Below, in pieces: positions 18,738 through 29,139 of a stretch of DNA of 39,177 bases. The position numbers and the translations under genes are program-made. Below the pieces are notes generated by a model. It was not told the origin of the DNA and did not search any database. It worked only from the letters and a program-made list of their open reading frames with translations. Source of the stretch: Diphasiastrum complanatum. Lineage: Eukaryota; Streptophyta; Lycopodiopsida; Lycopodiales; Lycopodiaceae. Every line of letters starts with the position of its first letter. The stretch's first letter is position 1. The stretch spans positions 1 to 39,177 of the forward strand of contig MU835422.1 in assembly GCA_029204225.1 (NCBI GenBank). Direction: 5' to 3'.

Positions 18738-21700
18738 GCTTGGTCAAACATTTATCGCCCAAAGCACTTCTCTACTTTTGGTTTCTTTGTTGCGAAGTAT
18801 CTTCAGCTTTTGAAGATATTTTGAATCATTTATAATGAGGTTGAGTATTAGTGAGAGTTCATTTGCACCTTGAGTGGTAAGTACTTTATTGATGAAAATT
18901 GTCAATAAAAAAGGATTGATTTTTCTTTATAAAACAAATCAAAGATTTACATGATAATGTGAAGACTTTTCAACCATAAATAAGACACGCATTATATAAG
19001 GGCTGTGGAAAGAAACTCTTTTTTAGGCTTGTATTTAATATGTACAAATGTTGGAACTATCTTCTAGGCATAAATTATAAATCTCAAGTGTCTTAATTTG
19101 TCTTCATCCTATGCAAAAGAAAATTAAAGATGGAAAATGAGATTTCTTAAAACAAAGAGAATTGTTCATATTTCCAAGTAATAAAAAGAAGTGATATCTT
19201 GGCATTGTCCCTTGTAGATGTTTTTTACTAGGGCTAACCAATAAGAAAATTCACCAAATAAAAGATTAGGAATAGACAATTGAGTATTTGTACTTCTTAC
19301 CTAATGCAATCAAGGCTCCAATAGTTTGAATGAGAAACATCTTCTCTATTGGTTGGCAAAATGGGCATGCATTTAGGGCAAGTTGCATTTTCATAGGTAA
19401 AGCTCCATGTAAAATTTTTCACTAAAAAATTCTAATCCTCTTTTTATTGCTTGCATCATTCCATTGGAAGTTTAATCTTTTAGGATGAATAGAAAGATAT
19501 TAGATCACATTGATTGGGATATGTTAAAGCAAGACCCTCATTTGCATTCACTAATGGAGTGATATATAATTCTTGATGCATTTCAAAGCTTCAATTGAAA
19601 AGCTTTTTGTGTTTTGTAACATGTTGATATGAAAAGTTAAAAGCCCATGTTCCTTATGTTGTAATGAAAGAGATTTGACTAGAGTATCAAGCATAATTCC
19701 TAACTCATGAAGCACAATTGTGCTCTTTGTTCTTCCAACAAGTGTCTTGGAACTAGATGATTCTGGAAAATCAAATATCCTCTTGTTTGGCTTTGTAATT
19801 TCCCATAGGATTAAGAAAACCTTCAAGTCTTATGTTGCATGACTATGGCTTGAGGATGGAAAACATGATGTTTAAACATTGACTTGATAGTCTAATTTTT
19901 CATGTAATGTTGGGCCCTAATCTATGTACAATTGTGAAAACAATTGCACAAAATATTTTGTTAGAATGCTCTCGAGTATTTTAGATTGGCCATCAGCTTT
20001 TAAATGATGGCAATCAACATTGAAGTAATAGAATCAAATCTATACAGAATTTGAAAGTAAATTCGATACATCTATTTATCAAGATGGAGTTTGGAAACTA
20101 GGTAATCAGAAAGAATTTGAAAAGCAAAACTTGAAAAAACTTTTGTGTTGTAATAGTGCTTTTGATTGCAAGGAGATGTGCCTTTTTGAAAAATAATCAA
20201 ATCAACTTCACAATTGTGAATTATGTGATAATCCTATGATACAATCATGCACAGTTTGGTCTGATGGTGAAGAACATGCATTGTTATGAGAGTCTTGCCA
20301 TCTATCTTGCCTTTGGAAAGTGTTTTTGGCATAGGAAGAGTAGAATCAATGCTCAGATGGGGTCTATCTGCATGGTTTGGCCGATAGAAACAATTTTTAA
20401 AAGATGAAAAAAACTTATAGAAACATAATAAATCTATCTTTGATTGAAAAAATGCAGCATTAAATAGGAGCTCAGGGCAAAATTTTAAAGCATTTGGAAT
20501 CCACATGCTTATGTAGTGATAAAGATGACAATCAACATTGGATTAGAATTTCTAAAACCTAGAAGTTGGTAGTTGAATAGACTTTGCTTTCAAAAAATCA
20601 TGATCTTGACTATGAGTGAAAAATAAAGAGTCAAGCCAATACAAAGAAACAGCGAGATAACAATGTTAATGGGCATATAGATCGTGTATGAGCATCTAAA
20701 TTACTCTATTTTGAAGTCTCAAATAATGTCTAATATTATTTATAAATCTAGCCAAGAAATCTTTTTTCACTCAAATTTTAGGAGAAAAAAAGGTAAAGAA
20801 TAGACTTGTGGTAGTGTCTACCAAAACTAGCTTGACATCAATCATGTCTCAACTTCTTAAGTGACTTTAAAAAATTAATACTTGTCAATATGAATTAAAT
20901 AAGTGGTATGGCCTCTTTGAGTGTGCAAACATCCCATGTTAAAGTCATTAAAAAAATTATCCACTCGACTATGGAGTATTTGTCTATTTATAGAAGAAAG
21001 AAAAAAAAGAATGGAGACACAAATAGACGTCCTTTTGCATGGTTGGCCAATAGAAATGTGTCTTTCAACACATTAATAAAAAAACTTGTCACAACCAAAT
21101 TCAACTTCAACACAAGTGACATTAAGAAGAGCTTAGGATAAATATGCAAATAACTAGAAACACACTTCAAAAGTATGTTTCCAAGTTTGTCAATCCTAGA
21201 CATGTCATGTGCCACACCCCTCAATCCAAGCCAAGGAAGCTAGAAAGAGGAGGCAACCAGCACACCTATGTTGAAGAGAACAAAAAATGAGCAATAACCA
21301 CAAGCTATCACAAAGTAGTAAAACCTTGGTGCATTTATTCATAGAAAAAACTAGTAGGTACATTGATGAAAAAGATATATACACCTCGAAGAGGAATTTT
21401 AAGCAAATGTACGCTCAAACAAGAGCGAAGCTTGTACTAAATCTAAGATTAATCTAGATCCTGACATTAAAAATAAAAGTGCAAAAACTATGATGATGTC
21501 AATGGGAGTCTGCCAACTGACTGCAGCAGATCAGAAAAGTGAAAAAGTGGTGAGTCGGCTAATGAAAGGAGATGAGATGTAGCAAACCCAGCCATTGTCA
21601 CGCGTAGGACCTGAGCACGTTGGAGGGCAATGGAAATACGTTGTTTGAAAGAAGCCACGAGAATTGAACCTAGAATACCTTGACGCTATGTCGTCTGATG

Positions 21701-21877
21701 AGAACACATGCGAAGAAATTCCTCAAAGCGTCGATGCAAGGTGCCATAAGTCTCAATTGCCATGGGAATGAAAGCATCAGTAGGGTGCCTGTCGGAGTAG
21801 TTTTTATCCTTCTCTTGTGCTACAAAGTTTGCCGCTTCTCCTGGTGTGAAGGTAGAACGAGGCAGTATAGCAAGAGT
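18738..21877. other. 3.1 kb AT-rich block, nothing assigned
   Basis: It starts with the probable 3' UTR of the pfkB gene (AATAAA near 18904). Beyond this, minus-strand frames at 19551-19826, 20234-20506 and 20988-21224 are open for up to 91 codons but resemble nothing I know. It may be an old decayed transposon on the minus strand; there are no visible terminal repeats. Confidence 0.5.
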
Positions 21878-22756
21878 TGTTGGATTTCAATGCTCAGGCC
21901 CAAATACATTCAATAATGAGTATCCTGAGAATTGTATATATCCTTGAAAACAAAACAAAAAAAGGAAAGACTTTAATTTTTGAACAAAAGATCGAAATTT
22001 AGAATCAGATTTTTCCGAAACTGGATCGGATTTTTTCGACCCAATGTCAAGTTTAGCAAAGAGAGATTTTCTGACCCTGGATCGGATCGGATCGAGTTGT
22101 TATTTTCTGGGCATATCCGACCTTGGATCGGATCGCTTCGAGGCAATTTTGTCCGGGCCTATTCGACCCTGGATCGAATCAAATCGGGTCTAAATTTTTC
22201 GAGTCACTATATATTTTTGAATCAGTGTATATGTTTTGACCGAATGTATATCTTTCGATATAGTTTAAATTTTCGATATTGTTAGCTCAGAAATCCGACC
22301 CACGTCACAACGTTGACAGTTTGTCTACTTTGTACATACATATAAGGATAGAATGGCGACTACCTACTATAGGACGGATCTAGTAAATTAAGTAGATTAA
22401 TGTCATGCTTTCAATGTACTGATCAATTGACATCCAATCATCAATGAGAATCCACAATGGAGTCAGCGCCCTGATCTGATTTAGTATTATTTTGTAGGCA
22501 TTATTCAAATAGTCTCTAAGTTATAGTTTTGGAACAAGCAATGATCTATCAGCTAAAGTTTATTTTTACGCATACTGTCTCAAGCTCTTGTACTCATTTT
22601 CAATGTATCAGAGTGCAAGTTTTTGTCCACACTACTTTTGATCTATTGTGCATTGCTATCGTTCATTTATCTTGAATACTTGCTGGTAATTGATGCGCTT
22701 CCGATCCACACCATCCGTGGTTTCCACTTCTCTTGCCATCCCACTGATTTTGGACT
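21878..22756 (+). repeat. Copia-type LTR with GATCGGATC-rich repeats
   Basis: It starts TGTTGGATTTCAATGCTCAGG and is followed at its inner end by a primer-site-like TGGTTTCAGAGC (22757-22768) and a gag frame. The interior carries four degenerate copies of a motif near CCTGGATCGGATCG (about 22020-22185). The same LTR start recurs at 23351. The inner end resembles 27421-27477. Confidence 0.65.
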
Positions 22757-22838
22757 TGGTTTCAGAGCTTCTGTTATCACAAATCTCTACTAATCCGATA
22801 TTAGTCGGGTCTTTCTGATAACCTCTCATTTTATGACA
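22701..22838 (+). repeat. LTR end/primer site/leader, copy 1
   Basis: This stretch recurs at 27421-27558, including CCACTGATTT, the primer site (TGGTTTCAGAGC here, TGGTATCAAAGC there), CTACTAATCCGATATTAGT and CTCTCATTTTATGACA. It establishes that two copies of one copia family lie in tandem orientation. Confidence 0.85.
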
Positions 22839-22982
22839 TTGTATCGGAGCGGGTGGTTCGGTAATCTGCATTTATATTGCGGGTTATCAGTTTTGTTTCT
22901 ACCAAGACAATGTTTCAACAAGTGCCAGCCAACATTATTATGATATCATTGTTTCTACCAACGATCTTGCTACTATACCAGA

Positions 22983-23350
22983 ATGGATCTGTCTTCTAGT
23001 TCATCTCTGATTGACAAACGTGACGGAGAGAACTACCATCTATGGAAGTTCAAGATTAGAGTAGTTCTACTTGCCAAAGAACTGTTGGAAATCGTTGATG
23101 GCACAGAAGTCACGATGCAACCAACATCATCAAATGGAGACATTGAGATGGCAAGACATTTGTCTTAATCACACTAAACATCAAAGACTCTTAAATCAGC
23201 CACATTCGATCTGCTCAAACTGCTAAGGATGCTTGGGACATCATCCTAGCAACCCTCTATGATATCAGGGATGGCACTTCCAAACTTCATTTGAGGAAGA
23301 AGTTCTTCACTTTGAGAATGTTTGATGCAGACAGTATCTCGAGCCATCTT
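22983..23350 (+). pseudogene. Copia gag N-terminal fragment
   Basis: From the ATG at 22983 it encodes LIDKRDGENYHLWKFKIRVV and KELLEIVDGTEV, the conserved N-terminus of copia Gag. After a frameshift near 23160 it continues with AKDAWDIILATLYDIRDGTS and KLHLRKKFFTLRM. It stops abruptly where an LTR start of the same family as 21878 begins (23351). Zinc knuckle and everything downstream are missing. Confidence 0.85.
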
Positions 23351-23690
23351 TGTTGGAATTCGATGCTCAGCCTCAAATCCATTCAATAATGAGCATCCTG
23401 AAAAACCAGAACAGCAGACTCGAATTTCTGTTCAAGGGATCGAAAAATTCAGGATCAAAGTTTACATAATTTTTTGATATTGGATCGACTTGAAAGATTC
23501 TATATTTTTTGAGTCAGCGAACAATATCAAGTATTAGAGCTTTCGCTCTGATATCATGTTGGAATCAGATAAAGAAGTAGTGAAATCGCTCTGATCCCAT
23601 GTCGGAAGGAATCTATCAAAGTAGCTCCATTCTCCATCAACATGCATCGACCTACGGATCTTCAAATATAGGAGTTTGTCCCAACAACTC
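23351..23690 (+). repeat. Truncated second copy of the 21878-type LTR, plus scrambled primer sites
   Basis: 23351-23402 matches 21878-21929 closely. Further in it has ATTTTTTGAGTCAG-like sequence, also seen in the first LTR. Two minus-strand primer-site-like motifs (GCTCTGATATCATG near 23548 and GCTCTGATCCCATG near 23590) lie 42 bp apart, suggesting a broken junction with another element. Confidence 0.55.
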
Positions 23691-25710
23691 CACTCACCAT
23701 CGATGGACCCAGACCCACGACTGTTCAACCACAAATTGAAGTTGACCATGTCATCTACCCAGGAGAAACATCCACTCAAGCACCTGCAGTTCGAAGCTCT
23801 GTAAGACAGCGACATCAAGCTGATCGTTTGTCCCTCAAGCATTCATCATCAGTCATGATGACCCTGCCACTATTGCAGAAGCACTGCCAATGCCCAATGC
23901 AGACAAATGGAAAGCTACCATGGATGCTGAGTACCATTCCTCGATGAAGAACAAAACCAGGAGTCTTGTTAATCCTCCTGTAGGTATTAAACCTATTGAC
24001 TCTAAGTGGATCTTCAAGCTAAAGCTTAAGCCAGATGGATCAATATCCAAATGGAAAGCTCGATTAGTGGTTAAAGGATTTGAGTAAGCTTATGGAATAG
24101 ATTACACTAACACCTTCAGTCCAGTGGTAAAGCATCAATCTATTCACACCTTTCCACTATGACCCTGCCACTATTGCAGAAGCACTGCCAATGCCCAATG
24201 CAGACAAATGGAAAGCTACCATGGATGCTGAGTACCATTCCTCGATGAAGAACAAAACCGGGAGTCTTGTTAATCCTCTTGTAGGTATTAAACCTATTGA
24301 CTCTAAGTGGATCTTCAAGCTAAAGCTTGAGCTAGATGGATCAATATCCAAATGGAAAGCTCAATTAGTGGTTAAAGGATTTGAGTAAGCTTATGGAATA
24401 GATTACACTGACACCTTCAGTCGAGTGGTAAAGCATCAATCTATTCACACCTTGCTGGCTATAGCTGCTGCAGAAGATCTGGACATCCAGACAACATTCC
24501 TTCACGAATACATACAAGAAGACATTTTCATTTATCAACGAGAAAGTTATGTCCTTCAAGGCAAAGAGCATTTGGTATGTAAATTGCATAAGACATTATA
24601 TGGTCTTAAGCAAGCTCCAAGGGCCTGCTATGACAGAATCAATCACTTCTTGTTGTAGCATAATTTTACTTCTTGCTCCGCAGACTCTAATGTATATTTC
24701 AAGCGTAAAGGGTCAAGCTATGTTATAATAGCATTATACGTTGATGATTCTTTAATTATCAGCAATTCAAATCAGTTATTACATGAAATGAAATCTATGC
24801 TTTCATCAGAATTTGAGATGACTGATTAAGGCCCAGTTCATTACCTTCTCGGTATGGAGATCAGCAAAGATCGCGCAAGCAAAACGATCACTATAAGCCA
24901 AGAGTCCTATCTAACCAGTGTACTTCACAGATATGACATGGAGGACTGCAAACCAATAGACACACCCATGGATCCAGGATCCAAATTGTCTATAGACATG
25001 TGCCCCAGAACTCAAGCAGATCAGCAAGAAATGTGAAGGTATCCTTATCAATCTGTCATAGGATCTATAATGTATTTTATGATCTGCACACAACCTAATT
25101 AGCGAATGCGGTGAGCACATTATTTCAGTATATGTCCAATCCAGGCCCACGACATTGGAAGGCTCTACAAAGAGTACTGAAGTACATTCAAGCTACGAAG
25201 CACTATGCTTTGAGCTATAATGGTAATATAGAGGTTGCACTCACTTTAGTCACCTATTCAGATTTAGACTGGGTAGGAGACGTGGATACTAGGAAATCCA
25301 CATCAGGATATATTTGTTTCCTTGCTGGAGGACCCATTTCATGGAACAATAGAAAGCATAAATGCATCTCGTTGTCCTCAATAGAATCCAAATACATTGT
25401 AGCTACATCAACAATGAAGGAGATAATTTGGCCTAGAAGGCTACTACAGGATCTACAATTCACACAAATCGGTCCAACCATATTCCAATGCGATAATTAG
25501 AGCTGCATAGCTCTGATCCCACGAACTCATAATAGAACTAAACATATAGAAGTTCAATTTCATTTTCTTAGAGAGAAGATTCAGAACCCAGATGTTGTGC
25601 TAAGTTACTGTCATACAGACAGTATGTTGGCTGATATTTTGACAAAGCCATTGTCTAGAGATAAACATTCTACTTTAGTAGATATGATCAATTATATTTC
25701 AGATTCATAG
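23691..25710 (+). pseudogene. Copia RT-RNase H relic with duplicated segment
   Basis: In order it encodes SVRQRHQADRL (pre-RT linker), KWKATMDAEYHS, VGIKPIDSKWIFKLKLK, CKLHKTLYGLKQAPRACYDR, ALYVDDSLIISN (catalytic YVDD, near 24737), PVHYLLGMEISKDR, and RNase H motifs (YSDLDWVGDVDTRKSTSGYI, FLAGGPISWNNRKH, SLSSIESKYI). It ends with TKHIEVQFHFLREK and DILTKPLS, closing at 25708-25710. The first RT segment is duplicated (23858-24152 and 24159-24453). Multiple stops and a frameshift (around 24650 and 24830, near 25036 and 25100, and at 25498) make it dead. It lies directly before a polypurine tract and LTR. Confidence 0.93.
23858..24453. repeat. 295-bp direct tandem duplication inside copia RT
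   Basis: Units 23858-24152 and 24159-24453 differ at about seven positions and are separated by TCCACT. Both carry the same TAA after KGFE (24085-24087 and 24386-24388), so the stop arose before the duplication. Confidence 0.95.
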
Positions 25711-25720
25711 TAGTAAGCCT

Positions 25721-25729
25721 AAGGGGGAG
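25721..25729 (+). other. Polypurine tract of the copia element
   Basis: AAGGGGGAG lies 10 bp after the end of the RNase H frame and directly before TGTTGGAG, the start of the 3' LTR. Confidence 0.85.
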
Positions 25730-26740
25730 TGTTGGAGTTTAATCTTACTCCTACTCATCCTAAATGCCCTCCTTCCTTTTCATGTAAATCACTCTCTAAG
25801 TAGTCTGCAGAAAATGAACTGTTTTTTAACAGTCCGCATTCTTGCACTAATTGTCGTTACAATCTGCATTTTTACTTCAAAATTTTCACTGGCAAAAAAC
25901 CCGACACTGTCGCCCTTGTCACCTTTGGGCCATCCTGAGCAACTAAGTGTCTTGCGACACTTGTGCTAACTCAGTTTTTAGGCCATTTCAGACACTTCCA
26001 GAACTGTGACACTGCTTCGCATAAAATGCGAAAAAGACGACACTCTACATAAATACACAGGATTCCAAGTATATATTGTCTACGTCTTCACGCTCCAATA
26101 ATAACTGTTCTAATTAGTCAGTTAATCAGATGTTAAGCGATCTTGTAAATGCCAAGATGGAATAATGCAAGATGTTTCAGTTGCTATATAAGTAAATGAG
26201 CGATTGAAGAGAGATAGAGATTCAAAAGGTTGATTCGTCAGATGATACATGAGATATAAGGAGATCTACGACCAAAATTGGTCTTTAAGTAGCTGACTCC
26301 TCAGAGTTAGTGATCATAGAGAGAGAATAAATATTCAGAGTAATAGCTATTGTCTTGTTTCTGTTAGTAGGATCACGCGCTTATTAGCGCTATTGTTTTG
26401 TGGTCTGATCGTTGTTTTTACAACACTAATATATAGATTCGCTATTGTTCCATTTTCTTACATTCTTGTTGAATGTTAATTAATTGTCACTCTTCTTCCG
26501 TAATGTCACAGACAAGGAAATGTATGGTTGTCCTCGATGCCTAATTATAATTACATTATTTTATATCAGAATATCAGAATCAGTGAATTGCATGGCTATC
26601 TTAGACGCCTAATAGTTTTCGCAATTTATCTGAACGATTGTCTAAGACACCTACACTGATACTCTCATCAGAAGCAGCTCTTTAATATTCGTTCTCCAAG
26701 TAGTCCTAGATTCTTTAATAGGAATTTATTTTATCAATTG
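25730..26740 (+). repeat. 3' LTR of the RT-RNase H copia relic, right end undefined
   Basis: It begins TGTTGGAGTTTAATCTTACTCC after the polypurine tract. This start differs from the LTR at 21878, so the gag fragment and this pol fragment come from different elements. No second copy is in the window; the LTR probably ends before the next copia fragment at about 26741. Confidence 0.6.
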
Positions 26741-27371
26741 GCATCAACATCCAAGCCAACAAGTCTAGGAAAGTTTTAGCCTTCGGTAGAAGATGTGGCT
26801 ATCTATACAAGCTTAGTCACTGTTATTCTACAAATAGTCAAGCTCTTCACACTTCTACTTCTGAATCAACTGATATGTTGTGGCATTTTAGATTAGGCGA
26901 TTTAAACTTCAATAGTATTCAACAAATGTCAAATCAGAATTTAGTGCAAGATCTTCCTTCTAGTAGCAAATCAGAATCTCCTTGTGAAAGTTGTATTATC
27001 AACAAGCATTCTAGAAGTCCATTTATTTCCGATTCAGTTCATTCTTCTAGAGATTTGCTAGATCTTGTACATAGTGACATTTGAGGCCCAATGCTGACTG
27101 CTTTTATAGGGGGAGACCTCTATTTTCTAACATTTATTTATGTGTGGACAAGATCAAAACCATCACTCAAACATATTTGAGTGTTTGGATGCATAGCCTA
27201 TGCTCAGATATCTGCTGATCTAAGAAAGAAACTAGACGACACAAGCATAAAATCAATTTTCATTGGCTACTCCCCATATCACAAGGCATACAAGCTCTAC
27301 AATCTGGACACTCAGAAAACATTCACGAAGAGATGTCATTTTTGTGGAAAACCAATTTTTTGACCACAAGG
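26741..27371 (+). pseudogene. Copia pre-integrase/integrase fragment with core deleted
   Basis: It encodes DMLWHFRLGDLNFNSIQQ (gag-pre-integrase H..H region), CESCIINKHSRSPF (zinc-binding Cys pair) and LDLVHSDI. It then jumps through TFIYVWTRSKPSLKH to VFGCIAYAQI and KSIFIGYSPYHKAYKLYN, the integrase C-terminal region, with a stop after KH. The catalytic core carrying the D and E residues is deleted. It ends near 27362 where LTR-like sequence resumes. Confidence 0.85.
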
Positions 27372-27420
27372 GCAAAGCTCCAGAAATTTGCGACCCAGGG
27401 TCGGAAAAATCTGTTGCACT

Positions 27421-27559
27421 TCTAATCCACACCATTTGCATTCTCCACTTCCGGTGCTATCCCACTGATTTCCAACTTGGTATCAAAGCTTCTGTTATCA
27501 CATATCTCTACTAATCCGATATTAGTTGGATCTTTCTGATACCCTCTCATTTTATGACA
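27421..27559 (+). repeat. LTR end/primer site/leader, copy 2
   Basis: It matches 22701-22838. Primer site TGGTATCAAAGC at 27478-27489. A short perfect palindrome, CGACCCAGGGTCG, lies just upstream near 27392-27404. The element 5' LTR is otherwise lost. Confidence 0.8.
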
Positions 27560-28408
27560 AGAGCATCAATAGGGTGACCACAAACATGCCTGGAGATACT
27601 CAAGACCGAAGGAGCCCCAAGCGAAGACGAAGAGTAGTGGTGAAGATGGCCAAAGACAATCGAAAGGAAGGAATAACATGCCAAGCTAATAGCCAAGTCC
27701 CCCGCACCTGGACTCGCACAAGAAAGAAGTCGAGCTCGATGGAACGCCGAAGGAGTCTCAAAGAGCATGCTCATATCAAAATGAAGTTTTAAAAGAGATG
27801 GATTCCATAATGGAGAGTCAGGAGTACATGGATTCATGTGATGGGGCACATGAGACCTAGCAAGATCAAGATCCCAAGGCTCACATTCACAAAGAGGAGA
27901 TGGAGCTCCTAGTTCTCTCAATTGCAAATGAGCCAAAAGATTTCAAAAGTCATGTCTCTTGCCTACTTATAGACAAGTCCTCTAACTTAACTAAACGTAA
28001 CTCTCTTAAAAATAGTTAGCCCTTGTTAAGTCTTCTTATATGTATTTGGGCCCTTGTTGGTCTATTATCCTTATTTGAATACTTTGAAGGGCCTAAAAAG
28101 GGAACCGCCTTATTCTTAAGGCTAATAGCTCTTTTTGGGCCTAACAAAGCTCACACTGGATATTATAATATATTTATAAGCACTGATGTACTAACAATAC
28201 ATGACAAAACATGAAAATTAACTATTTATCTATAATCTTGTATCTATATTGCGAGATTTGATAGTCTAACGTCTCAAGTCTCCAACAAGGCTCCTGAAGT
28301 TGTACAGACTTTATATCTATCGTTGTTGGCTTCAATTTTCAAATAAAATATTATGAATTCACCCCCTATTCATTACAGTACTAACTTCTTGATTTTTTAC
28401 TATGCATT
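27560..28408 (+). other. Degenerate sequence after leader copy 2; no family recognised
   Basis: A charged plus-strand frame (27526-27792, rich in Arg/Lys) and an interrupted frame with KEMDSIMESQEYMDSCD occupy the place where gag should start, but neither resembles the copia Gag seen at 22983. The rest to 28408 is AT-rich without features. Confidence 0.4.
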
Positions 28409-28594
28409 TCAAACAAAATAAATCATTAGGCAAAAATAAGTGCTAATAAAGGGACAATCACACTTACAATTCAATAGATCAATTTTTTGTTTTGTACATG
28501 CGCTTCTTGGGATCTCAATGACTTGAGCTATGGATTTCTTTTGCTCCAAACAAAATTTTATCGCATGTCCAAACTTATTGCAAATATAACACAT
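28409..28594 (-). pseudogene. Copia gag zinc-knuckle fragment
   Basis: The minus strand encodes CYICNKFGHAIKFC, a CX2CX4HX4C zinc knuckle as in retrotransposon Gag. The flanking frame is broken. It lies downstream of, and is separate from, the copia relic at 29140-30944 that has its own knuckle. Confidence 0.6.
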
Positions 28595-29139
28595 ATCATC
28601 TTTTTAATATTCTGTTGAGACACGAATTTATTTCTCTGTGCCTTTAATGCCATTTGATTAAGCTTCTAATATTGATCTAAACGTAAAATCAGCTCCTTTG
28701 GAATTTTTTTGAGAATTTTTCTATTGTACTTTTGGAGTAAAAAAATCAATTTCTCTAGTCTATGCCCTTGTCTACATAGATCAATGCCTGTGTATGATTA
28801 TAAAAATTGATGGAACACATTCGTTGTTATGCTACTATAACCCTATTTTGGCCTTTGATGAAAAGTTTATCATAAGTGACATCGAATAATATTGTTTATT
28901 AGGCATTATGGATCACAAAATCATGATCTTATGAGATGAGATCACAATTAATTATGGCAATTCTATGATGATTTTGTAGAGCTCCTTGGTAATCATTAAG
29001 TACATGCACAATCATAACAAAAAAAAACATGATAACAAGGGTAGGGTGAATAATTGAAATCAATTAAACTGATTGTATAAGTTTTCTCTTTTTGGTAAGA
29101 GTTGATAGTATCACCTCAATCCATTGACATTTAGTGGTG
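28595..29139. other. AT-rich stretch between copia pieces; nothing recognised
   Basis: No open frame of note and no visible repeats. It may be the decayed middle of the element that supplied the zinc knuckle at 28409-28594. Confidence 0.4.

Noticed and set aside
23853-24351. Minus-strand frames with nearly identical sequence (23853-24050 and 24157-24351)
   Set aside because: Their similarity only reflects the 295-bp duplication of the copia RT coding strand.
27547-27936. 129-codon minus-strand frame
   Set aside because: No conserved motif, and it lies across copia leader sequence at its edge; likely a chance frame.
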